Assembly: GCA_050011815.1 (NCBI GenBank)
Contig: JBEKIJ010000002.1
Coordinates: 140,184 to 204,183, forward strand
Direction of reading: 5' to 3'
From: Chersky-840 sp050011815
GTDB lineage: Bacteria > Actinomycetota > Acidimicrobiia > Acidimicrobiales > UBA8190
Length of the DNA stretch: 64,000 nucleotides
The position numbers and the translations under genes were made by a program. A model generated the notes under the pieces. It saw only the letters and a program-made list of their open reading frames with translations. It was not told the DNA's origin and made no database searches. Shown in pieces: positions 44,036-51,782 of the stretch; position 1 is the stretch's first letter, and the number at the start of each line of letters is the position of its first letter.

Positions 44036-45208
44036 TCAGCGCCGCACGGTCGTCCACTGCGTGGGCCGATCGCCGCGCAGGTACCGCACGATCCCACCCA
44101 GGGCCACGGCCTGAAGGAAGACCCCTTGGCCGAGCGCGTTGGCACCGCAGCGCGCCAAGTCCGCACCCGACGTTCCCGGCACCGCGTCGCCGGCAGGCTC
44201 GTCGAGGTGTTCGGTCTCCGAGGTCGCCCGGCGCGCCACGGTCCAGATACCGATGCCGTGACCCAGGAGAAAGAGCTTCGCCAATCGGCTCGACCGGACC
44301 CGGCGGACCGCTATCCACAACAGCGCGACGTGGGCCAGAGGTGACACGGTGTACCGCGCCAGCCGGTGCCCCCAGATCTCGGCTGCCACCAACCCACCGG
44401 ACGGGCCGAGCTCGGAACGGCGACGCTGGAACACGTGGAGGGCGTTGGCGACGCTGCGGGTGCGGCGCTCCCACTGCTGGCCCAGCGTGTGGACCGGTGG
44501 CTCGACGGCCTTGGCACTGGGTTCGTAGGCGATGGCGTAGCCGCGACCGGACAGGTCGAGGGCGATCCACAGGTCGTCGATGGCGATGTCGGGAGGAATG
44601 GGGCGCCATGCGTCGGTCCGGATGGCGGCGAGCTCGCCCACGAGCCCGATGGTGGTGCCGAGTCGCCATTCGCGCTGCTTGAGCCAGGACTCGAAACGCC
44701 AGTAGAGGTCCTCACCGGCACCGTCGGCCTCCACCTTCTCTCCCGCCACCGCCCCCACGGCCGGGTCACCGAAGTGGCGGACCATGGCCGCGATGGCCCC
44801 CCGCGAGAGGGTGTTGTTGGCGTCGGTGATCACCACGACCGGTGCGGTGACCTTGGAGAACCCGAGATTGATCGCCTGGGCCTTGCCGAGCCGATCGTCG
44901 GCGGTGACCACGGTCGCCCCGGCGTGCTCGGCCTGCACCGCCGTCTCGATGTCGGCATCGGCGACCACCATGACGTCGAGTTGGCCGGGGTACCCGTTGG
45001 CCAGCGCGTCACGCACCTTGGGCCCGATGCACTGGGCCTCTCCGTAGGCGGCCACGAGCACCGTGACGGCGGGCCACGACTCGGGATCCGAGACCGGGGC
45101 GGCTTCCCGACGCCGCGACGCCATCGCCAACCAGGCCGGATAGAGCACATGTCCTGTCGAGGCGGCCGCAATGAGGGCGCCAACCTTCAGCCTGGAGCGT
45201 CGCACCAT
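44036..45208 (-). CDS. Membrane glycosyltransferase, GT2 family
   Basis: 390 residues. A single N-terminal hydrophobic segment (VGALIAAASTGHVLYPAWLA) is followed by the GT-A domain: VTVLVAAYGEAQCIGPKVRD, VMVVADADIETAVQAEHAGA, then VVVITDANNTLSRGAIAAMV with the DxN variant of the DxD site, and an acidic pair in IAIDDLWIALDLSGRGYAI followed by a W-type motif (QQWERRTRSVANAL, a QxxRW variant). About two to three helices close the protein (VALLWIAVRRVRSS). This is the layout of processive or polymer-type GT2 enzymes. It is the first gene of the tight leftward operon. Confidence 0.85.
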   Translation of the reverse strand: MVRRSRLKVGALIAAASTGHVLYPAWLAMASRRREAAPVSDPESWPAVTVLVAAYGEAQCIGPKVRDALANGYPGQLDVMVVADADIETAVQAEHAGATVVTADDRLGKAQAINLGFSKVTAPVVVITDANNTLSRGAIAAMVRHFGDPAVGAVAGEKVEADGAGEDLYWRFESWLKQREWRLGTTIGLVGELAAIRTDAWRPIPPDIAIDDLWIALDLSGRGYAIAYEPSAKAVEPPVHTLGQQWERRTRSVANALHVFQRRRSELGPSGGLVAAEIWGHRLARYTVSPLAHVALLWIAVRRVRSSRLAKLFLLGHGIGIWTVARRATSETEHLDEPAGDAVPGTSGADLARCGANALGQGVFLQAVALGGIVRYLRGDRPTQWTTVRR

Positions 45209-45210
45209 GC

Positions 45211-45798
45211 CTAGTAGTTTCGTCTTGTTCGGGGCCGCCCTGTAGTGACCTTGTCGAGTTCGGTGGGACCGAAAGCGCCCGTCACGACGAGATTCACGCT
45301 GACCGTGGTCGGAGTCATGCCACGCCTGGCGCGCACCGGGCCGGGACCCTGCGACCGGCCTCCGGCGCCCCGGGGAGCCCTCGCCGCGCCGGTCGGAGCG
45401 CCGGGGCGAGCCCGGGCGTGGTCGCCCAGGGCCCGGACCAGCGCTTCTCCCCCGCCCTGGGCGCTACGGGAAGGCGACAGGATCGGCCCGGACGAGGACG
45501 CCGGCCCCTCTCGGGTCCCGGGTCGAGGCCACCCCCAGGTACGAATCCCCGCCGTCCCTCCACCCCGGCGCAGGTCTCCACCAGGGCGAGGTCGGGCCAC
45601 TCCAACGCCTCCCCCACGGCAAAAAGTTTTATCCCCGGGCTCCGACTCGTCCCCGGGGCGCGAGGTGCACCGGGGGGATCTCTCGCCACCCGAGGCGTCG
45701 ACGAGCAGGACCTGCGACGCGCCGTCGGGCGCGCCCGATGGCGAAGGGGTCCCGGGGAGCACGCCGTCGTTGCCTGCGGGTCGCGGTGCAGCGGTCAT
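45211..45798 (-). pseudogene. Possible decayed gene with shifting coding frame
   Basis: One continuous frame covers the interval, but the region of typical third-position GC changes frame along it. Frame 1 reads plausibly at the start (MTAAPRPAGNDGVLPGTPSP, then VLLVDASGG). A second frame takes over with KLFAVGEALEWPDLALVETC, and a third holds VASTRDPRGAGVLVRADPVA before a stop. Frame 1 resumes near GEALVRALGDHARARPG. This looks like a gene of about 190 codons with several indels, located between the GT2 gene and the sugar transferase gene. The family is not recognised. It could also be non-coding. Confidence 0.3.
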
Positions 45799-45826
45799 GG
45801 CTGAGCGGTCCAGACCTCGATCGTCT

Positions 45827-45863
45827 GATCTTCGGATCTTCTCAACGGTCCGATCTTCGGATC
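45827..45863. repeat. Two GATCTTCGGATC direct repeats
   Basis: GATCTTCGGATC occurs at 45827-45838 and again at 45852-45863, 25 bp apart start to start. Each copy is partly self-complementary (GATC-N4-GATC). They lie downstream of the sugar transferase stop. They could be an operator pair or part of a terminator. Confidence 0.5.
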
Positions 45864-45898
45864 CGGTGCTTGTGTCAAAAGGATCGTGGAAATGATGT

Positions 45899-45925
45899 CG
45901 CCGGGCCGCCTGAGGCGACCCGGCG
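45899..45925 (-). terminator. Stem-loop after the sugar transferase gene
   Basis: CGCCGGGCCGCC at 45899-45910 pairs with GGCGACCCGGCG at 45914-45925, 11 of 12 positions, around a 3-base loop. It lies about 33 bp past the stop of the sugar transferase gene. Weak T-richness follows on the minus strand. Confidence 0.55.
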
Positions 45926-45957
45926 TGGTCACTGGCCGCGTTCGGGCCGTGCCTGTA

Positions 45958-47532
45958 TCACCCGATCGATGAGGCCTCTTTCGCTCCGGGTGTCGCCGTG
46001 CTGATCGTCGAAGCGTTGACGGCGCCGTCGTTGACCGCCGCGCTGTTGACCGTCGGGGTGTCGTTGTGCGTCGAATCTTCGGCCCGGTGGATGCGGAGCA
46101 CCGGGGCCACCTCGGCCCGACCGGTCTCCCCACTGGGCTCGAAGGTGTTGCGGATCACGGCCGTGAACGTCTGGAACAGGATCACGACATCACGCCACAA
46201 GGACCAGTTCTCGATGTACTGATTGTCGAGCCGGGCCCGCTCGTCGATGGACGTGTCGCCTCGGAGCCCGTGCACCTGCGCCAGTCCCGTGAGGCCGACG
46301 GGCACCCGGTGACGGTCGTCGTAACGGGGCACATCGACCTTGAACTGCTCGACGAAGAACGGCCGCTCGGGTCGGGGTCCGACCAGGGACATGTCGCCCT
46401 TCAAGATGTTCCACAGCTGGGGAAGCTCGTCCAACCCGGTCACCCGGAGGATGTGTCCGATCTTGGTCACGGCGTCGTTGGTGGGGTTCCACTCCACGTC
46501 GGAGCGGGCGTTGACCCGCATCGACCGGAACTTGAGGACGTCGACGATGACACCCTTCTGGCCCACGCGCTGCTGACGGAAGTGCACCGGACCCGGGCTC
46601 GTGAGCTTCACCACCGCGGCGATGCCGGCGTAGAGAGGAGACACCACGAGCAGGGCGAAGGCAGCCACGGTGGCGTCGAAGACCCTCTTGACGATGCGCG
46701 CGTTGCGGCGCAGCACCGACCGGCGCAGGCGCAGGAGCGGGTAGCCCCACACGTCGTCGACGTTGCGGCCGTTCATGGCCGTGGCCAGTTCGAAGAACCG
46801 GGGAAGGACGTGGATCTCGACCGAGGCGTCCTCACAGGCCCGGAACACGTCGACCATGTCCGATTCGCGTGTCACACCGAAGGCGACGACGACGCGGTCG
46901 ATCCTCTCCTCCGACAGGACCATGCGGAGCATGCCCACCCCACCGAAGAGCGGGAGGGGAAGACCGGCGCTGTCCACCTCGTCGAGGAACCCGACGGGGA
47001 GCAAGCCGTACTCGGGGTGCTCGTCGAGCGTCGCCGCCATCTTGGCGCTGACGTCACCTGCACCCACGAACAGTGTCCGCTCGGCGAACCAACCCCGCGT
47101 CCGCAAGAGGCGCACGAGCCAGTACGTCCCGCACCGGGCGATGACGATGCCCGCCGCGGCGATGGCTCCGGTCACGACCAACCGGGCCGTGGACGGCCCG
47201 GGCACCTTGACGAGCGCCAGGACCAGGAACGGTGCCAACACACAAGCCACGATGGACCCGGCCTCTCGCGCCACGCTCAGCGTGATTCGCGGGCGGTAGT
47301 GGCCGTTGAGCGCCAAGGCGCCCACCGCCGCGGCCATGGCCACCCAGGTCCACCACGTCGCCAGTGGCAGCCCGAGGGCTGCCACTGCGACGACGAGGAG
47401 GACAGCGTCAGACAGCGCCACCGTTCGCATGGCGGTGCTTGCCGTCGCCCGGGTCTGCAGAGGAAGGGCCGGCGCTTTGCGCTGGGACGGCCTCGCATTG
47501 ACCCAAGACTGGTAATTCAGTCCGACGGACAT
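45958..47532 (-). CDS. Exopolysaccharide polyprenyl-phosphate sugar-1-phosphate transferase
   Basis: 524 residues of the WcaJ/CpsE type. Four to five N-terminal helices (SDAVLLVVAVAALGLPLATW onward) are followed by a CoA-binding-like domain (ERTLFVGAGDVSAKMAATLD), one more helix (VKRVFDATVAAFALLVVSPL) and the bacterial transferase domain: FRQQRVGQKGVIVDVLKFRS, then TGLDELPQLWNILKGDMSLV, GPRPERPFFVEQF and PVGLTGLAQVHGLRGDTSID. It loads the first sugar phosphate on the lipid carrier in the inner membrane, so it starts repeat-unit synthesis. The C-terminal 60 residues are a Thr/Ser-rich non-conserved tail. Its transcript seems to end at the hairpin at 45.9 kb. Confidence 0.9.
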   Translation of the reverse strand: MSVGLNYQSWVNARPSQRKAPALPLQTRATASTAMRTVALSDAVLLVVAVAALGLPLATWWTWVAMAAAVGALALNGHYRPRITLSVAREAGSIVACVLAPFLVLALVKVPGPSTARLVVTGAIAAAGIVIARCGTYWLVRLLRTRGWFAERTLFVGAGDVSAKMAATLDEHPEYGLLPVGFLDEVDSAGLPLPLFGGVGMLRMVLSEERIDRVVVAFGVTRESDMVDVFRACEDASVEIHVLPRFFELATAMNGRNVDDVWGYPLLRLRRSVLRRNARIVKRVFDATVAAFALLVVSPLYAGIAAVVKLTSPGPVHFRQQRVGQKGVIVDVLKFRSMRVNARSDVEWNPTNDAVTKIGHILRVTGLDELPQLWNILKGDMSLVGPRPERPFFVEQFKVDVPRYDDRHRVPVGLTGLAQVHGLRGDTSIDERARLDNQYIENWSLWRDVVILFQTFTAVIRNTFEPSGETGRAEVAPVLRIHRAEDSTHNDTPTVNSAAVNDGAVNASTISTATPGAKEASSIG

Positions 47533-47587
47533 GTGGCTAAACGCCTCGGTTCGGTTGTGTGGGAAACAGTTTGCTGACTAACGCTGA

Positions 47588-47923
47588 CTAAGCCGCGGAC
47601 CGGCGCACCTTGCGGCTGCGGCGCACCATGAACCCGCCGACCAGCAAGGCACCGGCGCCAACTGCCGCCATCTCCTCGATGTCAGCACCCGTGAAGGGCA
47701 GAGATGCACTGCCGGCCGAGACCGCCAACTTGGGCTCAGGCGCCGGCGTGGTCACTTGCGGCGTCGGAGTCGTGGGTGGCGGGCTCGTGATCACCGTGGT
47801 GCACCCCGTGTAACAGGTGGTGGGCGTGGCACCGTCGGCAAAGGCCGCCGAGGCGGGCACTGCCGCCACGCCGAACGCGCCCAGTGTCAGACCCAGCCCC
47901 AGTCCGAGAATCTTGCTCTTCAT
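47588..47923 (-). CDS. Small LPXTG-type wall-anchored protein
   Basis: 111 residues from an ATG with GGGAAGCG upstream. A signal peptide (ILGLGLGLTLGAFGVAAVPA with cleavage near ASA) is followed by a short mature part with a Cys pair (CYTGC), a Pro/Thr linker (SPPPTTPTPQVTTPAPEP) and a complete sorting signal: LPFTG, a hydrophobic helix (MAAVGAGALLVGGFMV) and a basic tail (RRSRKVRRSAA). The mature protein is only about 60 residues, so it is a short surface tether rather than an enzyme. The likely anchoring enzyme is the class E sortase about 3 kb away. It lies upstream of the sugar transferase gene on the same strand, 55 bp apart. Confidence 0.82.
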   Translation of the reverse strand: MKSKILGLGLGLTLGAFGVAAVPASAAFADGATPTTCYTGCTTVITSPPPTTPTPQVTTPAPEPKLAVSAGSASLPFTGADIEEMAAVGAGALLVGGFMVRRSRKVRRSAA

Positions 47924-48341
47924 TTCGCTTCCCAACCCTTCGCCCCGCAGCAGCCCTGGCCGCCGCATCCTTGATTTCCGGTCAAAGACTCCTGCCACAC
48001 TCCGTGACCGGAATCTACTCGTCACTCCCTCGGCATCGGCGGAAGGTCCCGCCTTCTGCCTGCCTGCTCTTACACCCTGTCCCCTCGGTGTCATGCTCGA
48101 CTTCGAACACTCGCCGTGGGCACCCTTCGCCCACACCACTCCGTGAGCGACCTACAACGGATTGTCACGGGTCCGCATCGACAGAGACCCTATGGAAAGT
48201 CAACATTCGGTCAACTGGACAGCGCCCGGGAGACCCTTATCCCCAGGTGGCGGGGTTGCGGAGCGCGGGGGCCCACCGTGCGCCGACCCCGCTCCCGACC
48301 CGCTCCCGACCCGTTCCCGGGGTCGGGACGAGTCGGGGCTC
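47924..48341. other. Intergenic region upstream of the LPXTG gene
   Basis: No supported gene. It should contain the promoter of the LPXTG gene (minus strand); TTGACC near 47980 could be a -35 box but no matching -10 box is clear. The end towards 48341 contains a repeated GCTCCCGACCC unit and a hairpin that may end the DUF4012 transcript. Confidence 0.35.
48305..48327 (-). terminator. Stem-loop after the DUF4012 gene
   Basis: CCCGACCC at 48305-48312 and GGGTCGGG at 48320-48327 form a perfect 8-bp stem around a 7-base loop, 14 bp past the stop codon of the DUF4012 gene. There is no U-tract. Confidence 0.45.
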
Positions 48342-50204
48342 TCAGAAGGAAAGGGTGAAGGGGGCGGCGTCGCTGAAGGTCGATCCCCGATAATGCCAGG
48401 TTACGGGGGTCAAACGAGCCGTCGGGAGCACATTGACCTCTCCTGACGACAGGGGCAACGTGAACCGCACGGTGATCTGTTGTGCCTGGCCTTCCTTGAC
48501 GTCGACGGGTGTCGCGACCACCCACGTGGGGCCCTCACCACCCAGAGCGTCCAAGGGAGGGTTGCCGTCGACGTGGGGAACAGCGGCATATCCGGGAAGG
48601 TTCACCGACAGAATTCCGACGTATTCGCCGTACACGGTCCCGATGCCCGGATAGGGCCCGGCGATGAACTGCGACTGACCCGGGGGGGTGTTGTTGCGGA
48701 GGTGCACCGTCAGGGTGCCGAGGGTGCGTTTGCCCTGCGTCTGCATGGTGAGGTCGGTGTCCACCGAGAGGTACTGGTCGAGCTTGTTGCCGCCCCGGTT
48801 GATCACCGCCGCCATCACCGAGTCCGGGGACAGCTGCCCGGCCACCCCTGCCCGCACCCAGTCGGCCTCCGCTTGTGGTTTCTGGGACCACAGGAGCAGG
48901 TGGCGGCCCTCGGTGGCCGAGGTCATCGCATTCGACAACGACCGGAGATCGAGCGACTCGTTCTCGAGGGCGTACAGGGCACCCTGGGCCAGGGACCCCA
49001 ACTGGTCCTCGCGCTCGCCCTCGGCCTGAGCCTGGGCCGCCGTCGGATTGTCGATCAGGCCCTCGTACTGGTCGTGGGTCAGGACCCGCAGGACGTCGTC
49101 GGCGTTGACCGAGGACCCGTCGTGCAAGGTGACCGGCCCCGTGACCTCCAGGATCTGGCGCAGCGCCATCAGGTCGACGGCGATCACGCCGTCCACGTGC
49201 TGGCCCGTCTCGGCCTGCCACATCTGGGCGGCCAGGGGCGCGTTCACGTCGAACTGGGGGGTGTACCCGAGGTTCCGCCAGTCCTGGCCCGGCTTGAGCC
49301 AGCCCCATCGGGCCTCGAGGTCGCCCGTGGCGGTCACCTTGCCCGGCGCCACCGGGATGTTCACGGTCTGGTTGACGTTGGACAGGTGAAGATGCCCGTC
49401 CTCGGTGCCGAGCGCACCGACCTCGAGGTAGTTGCCCGAGCCCGCCCGCATCTCGGCGTTGTTCGCCATGAGAAGGAGGTAGGTCTGGGGGCCCTGCAGG
49501 ATGTCGGCCATGGTGCCGGCCACCCCGGCGGCGTGCTGCAGCCGGTTCCGCACCTGGTCCAGGTCGGTCACGAACGTCTTGTGCTTGGAGGCGAGGGGGG
49601 AGAGAAGGGCCTCGGAGGGCCCGGTGTCGATCCGCCCCAGGGCCCGGTCCGTGACCGTGGCCAGCTTGGTCAGGCTGCGCAGTTCCGCCACCCGGTCCGG
49701 GCCGCTGTTCTGCGAGGCCTGCAACACCGAGTGGGCCTGGTCGATGGCACCCACCCCGATCCTGGCCACCTGCCCCGAGGCCGCCGACAGGTCCTGGACC
49801 GAACGCAGCTGCCTCCCGATGACCGGGACGATGTCGAGCGGCGCCAGGAGCGGTGAGTGCAAGAGGCCGTCGGCCGAATCGAACTCCTTCACCGCCGACT
49901 GGAGCGGGGCCGTGGCCGAACGGTCCACGACGTCGGACGCGGAGAGATGAGCCTTGGCCTGCTCGACGTCGGCCATGCCGTGGCTGGCGTGCAGCACCCC
50001 GAGGGCGAAGACGACTCCCGCCGACACCAGCCAGAGGACCACGACCACCACGACGAGCCACACCACGCGCCGTCTCCGCCTCGAAGGCGGCGGTGGGGTC
50101 CGTGGCCCGGTGACGGACCTCGACGGTGCATCGGCCCCGGGGGGCGCGGGGTCTGTCAGGTCCCTGGGGTCCGGGGGATCACCGGGGGCGAGGTGGTCGC
50201 TCAC
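48342..50204 (-). CDS. DUF4012 family membrane protein
   Basis: 620 residues from a GTG that overlaps the phosphatase stop (GTGA). After a Pro-rich cytoplasmic part there is one helix (VVWLVVVVVVLWLVSAGVVF) and a large extracytoplasmic part. This part has helical segments (ADVEQAKAHLSASDVVDRSA), then ILQGPQTYLLLMANNAEMRA, GSGNYLEVGALGTEDGHLHL, DGVIAVDLMALRQILEVTGP and VTLHDGSSVNADDVLRVLTH, and VDTDLTMQTQGKRTLGTLTV, typical of DUF4012. The LLLMANNAEMRAGGG-like motif is conserved in the LytR/CpsA/Psr-like neighbourhood of such proteins, which often sit in exopolysaccharide loci. A role in export or wall attachment of the polymer is inference. Confidence 0.75.
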   Translation of the reverse strand: MSDHLAPGDPPDPRDLTDPAPPGADAPSRSVTGPRTPPPPSRRRRRVVWLVVVVVVLWLVSAGVVFALGVLHASHGMADVEQAKAHLSASDVVDRSATAPLQSAVKEFDSADGLLHSPLLAPLDIVPVIGRQLRSVQDLSAASGQVARIGVGAIDQAHSVLQASQNSGPDRVAELRSLTKLATVTDRALGRIDTGPSEALLSPLASKHKTFVTDLDQVRNRLQHAAGVAGTMADILQGPQTYLLLMANNAEMRAGSGNYLEVGALGTEDGHLHLSNVNQTVNIPVAPGKVTATGDLEARWGWLKPGQDWRNLGYTPQFDVNAPLAAQMWQAETGQHVDGVIAVDLMALRQILEVTGPVTLHDGSSVNADDVLRVLTHDQYEGLIDNPTAAQAQAEGEREDQLGSLAQGALYALENESLDLRSLSNAMTSATEGRHLLLWSQKPQAEADWVRAGVAGQLSPDSVMAAVINRGGNKLDQYLSVDTDLTMQTQGKRTLGTLTVHLRNNTPPGQSQFIAGPYPGIGTVYGEYVGILSVNLPGYAAVPHVDGNPPLDALGGEGPTWVVATPVDVKEGQAQQITVRFTLPLSSGEVNVLPTARLTPVTWHYRGSTFSDAAPFTLSF

Positions 50205-50782
50205 CCTGGGAGGGTTCGGATCCCGCGGGGAGCCCACAACAAAGCGGCGGCGTGGTCGACCAGATCGTCGAGCTCGCGCGCCATCTTGCGGTACGCGTCC
50301 AGCGGACCGCCGAGGGGGTCCGACACGTCGTCGTCCGATGAGCTGCCCACCAGATCGGTGCGCTTGCGCCCGTCGTGAAGGCGCGCCAGCCACGAACGGA
50401 GGGCCTCGTCGGGTCCCCGGCCTCCCACCCGGTCCCCCCGCCGCACGAACTCCTTCAGGGTGAAGGTCCGACCCCACACCGCGGGGTCCAGGAGCACGAC
50501 CTCGCGGGCGTGACGGCGCGCCATGGCCAACACGACGTCGGAGGCCGCCACGAGCTCGGGGGAGATCTGTGCGCTGCAGTGGCCAGACACGTCGATCCCC
50601 AATTCCGCCATCGTGGTCACGATCTCCGGTGGCGACGCGTACCCGCCTTCCATGAGGCCTGCCGAGGCGACCGACACCGGCTCCACAGCATCGTCCCCCC
50701 CCACCGGGGCCAGCCGGCCGAAGAGCGCGGCCGCCGTTGGCGACCTGCACATGTTGGCCGTGCACACGAAAAGGACCTGCAC
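50201..50782 (-). CDS. Low-molecular-weight protein tyrosine phosphatase
   Basis: 193 residues from a GTG at 50782. The P-loop CTANMCRS carries Cys7 and Arg13 (CX5R), directly after the first strand (VQVLFV), as in LMW-PTPs. The catalytic Asp is expected in the DP motif; DDDVSDPLGGPLDAYRKMAR fits. SVASAGLMEGGYASPPEIVT, VSGHCSAQISPELVAASDVV and VVLAMARRHAREVVLLDP also match the family. In polysaccharide loci this enzyme dephosphorylates the BY-kinase, and one is encoded about 10 kb away. It overlaps the DUF4012 gene by 4 bp and is divergent from the sortase gene. Confidence 0.85.
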   Translation of the reverse strand: MQVLFVCTANMCRSPTAAALFGRLAPVGGDDAVEPVSVASAGLMEGGYASPPEIVTTMAELGIDVSGHCSAQISPELVAASDVVLAMARRHAREVVLLDPAVWGRTFTLKEFVRRGDRVGGRGPDEALRSWLARLHDGRKRTDLVGSSSDDDVSDPLGGPLDAYRKMARELDDLVDHAAALLWAPRGIRTLPG

Positions 50783-50825
50783 CAGCTGAGTGTATCCAAC
50801 ACATGCCGATCCAAAGGGGGCATGC

Positions 50826-51782
50826 GTGGGTAGTGTCGAGTACGTGCGACGGGGACTCATCACCGGCGTACTGGGACGGATCCTCCTGGGCGCCGGAGTC
50901 CTGATCTTCTTGTTCGTGGCCTACCAGCTGTGGGGAACCGGCTTCGCCGAATCACACAGCCAGGCCGTCCTCCGCCAACGCCTCGACGCCCAACTGCACC
51001 ACGTCGCGCACCCGACCACGACCACGACGACCAAGACGTCTGCGACGACCACGACCACGACCGCGTCGTCGGGTGACCAGCCCACGGTGGGCCCGGCCAT
51101 CGCCGCGCCGAATGACGGCCAGCCCGTCGGCATCCTGAAGATCGACAAGATCGGCCTCGACAAGGTCATCGTGCAAGGGACCTCCACCTCCGATCTGCGC
51201 GAGGGGCCGGGGCACTATCCCGGCACGCCCTTGCCGGGCGAGCAAGGCAACGCCGCCATCGCCGGCCATCGCACGACCTACGGAGCACCCTTCTACAACC
51301 TCGACGAGCTCGAGCCCGGAAACCTGATCCAGATCACGACCGTGCAGGGCCTGTTCACCTACCGCGTGACCGGCACCACGATCGTGAGCCCTTCGGACAC
51401 GGCCGTGGTCGACGACACCTCGACGCCGCAGCTCACCCTCACGACGTGCAACCCGCGCTTCAGCGCATCACAACGCCTGGTGGTCCATGCGCTCCTGACG
51501 ACGGCCCCCGCACCCACGGCCCGTCCCCCCAAGGCCGCCCCCCGCTCGGAGTCTTCGACCACGACGAACGATCTGGCCGGTGGCAGCCAGGATGACTGGA
51601 CCCCGGTGTGGCGGCTCGGATTGCTGGCTGCGTTGGTGATCACGGCGGTCTTCGTGGTGGCCCGCCGTCGACGGGCGCGCCTGCAACGCTGGACCGTCTA
51701 CGTGGTGGGCGGCGCGCTGTCGCTCGTGGTGCTCTTCTTCTTCTTCGGGGCCGTGAGCCCGTTGCTCCCTGCCAGCTTCTGA
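50826..51782 (+). CDS. Class E sortase
   Basis: 318 residues from a GTG with AAAGGGGG about 5 bases before. A membrane helix (ILLGAGVLIFLFVAYQLWGT) is followed by a Thr-rich linker and the catalytic domain: VGILKIDKIGLDKVIVQGTS, GPGHYPGTPLPGEQGNAAIA, the catalytic His148 in AGHRTTYGAPFYNLDEL, and the active Cys208 in LTLTTCNPRFSASQRLVV with Arg nearby. A second helix near the end (LGLLAALVITAVFVVA) and a third (VYVVGGALSLVVLFFFF) give an extra C-terminal anchor. It should join the LPXTG protein to the wall. Its 3' end overlaps the acyltransferase gene on the other strand by 85 bp. Confidence 0.88.
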   Translation: MGSVEYVRRGLITGVLGRILLGAGVLIFLFVAYQLWGTGFAESHSQAVLRQRLDAQLHHVAHPTTTTTTKTSATTTTTTASSGDQPTVGPAIAAPNDGQPVGILKIDKIGLDKVIVQGTSTSDLREGPGHYPGTPLPGEQGNAAIAGHRTTYGAPFYNLDELEPGNLIQITTVQGLFTYRVTGTTIVSPSDTAVVDDTSTPQLTLTTCNPRFSASQRLVVHALLTTAPAPTARPPKAAPRSESSTTTNDLAGGSQDDWTPVWRLGLLAALVITAVFVVARRRRARLQRWTVYVVGGALSLVVLFFFFGAVSPLLPASF

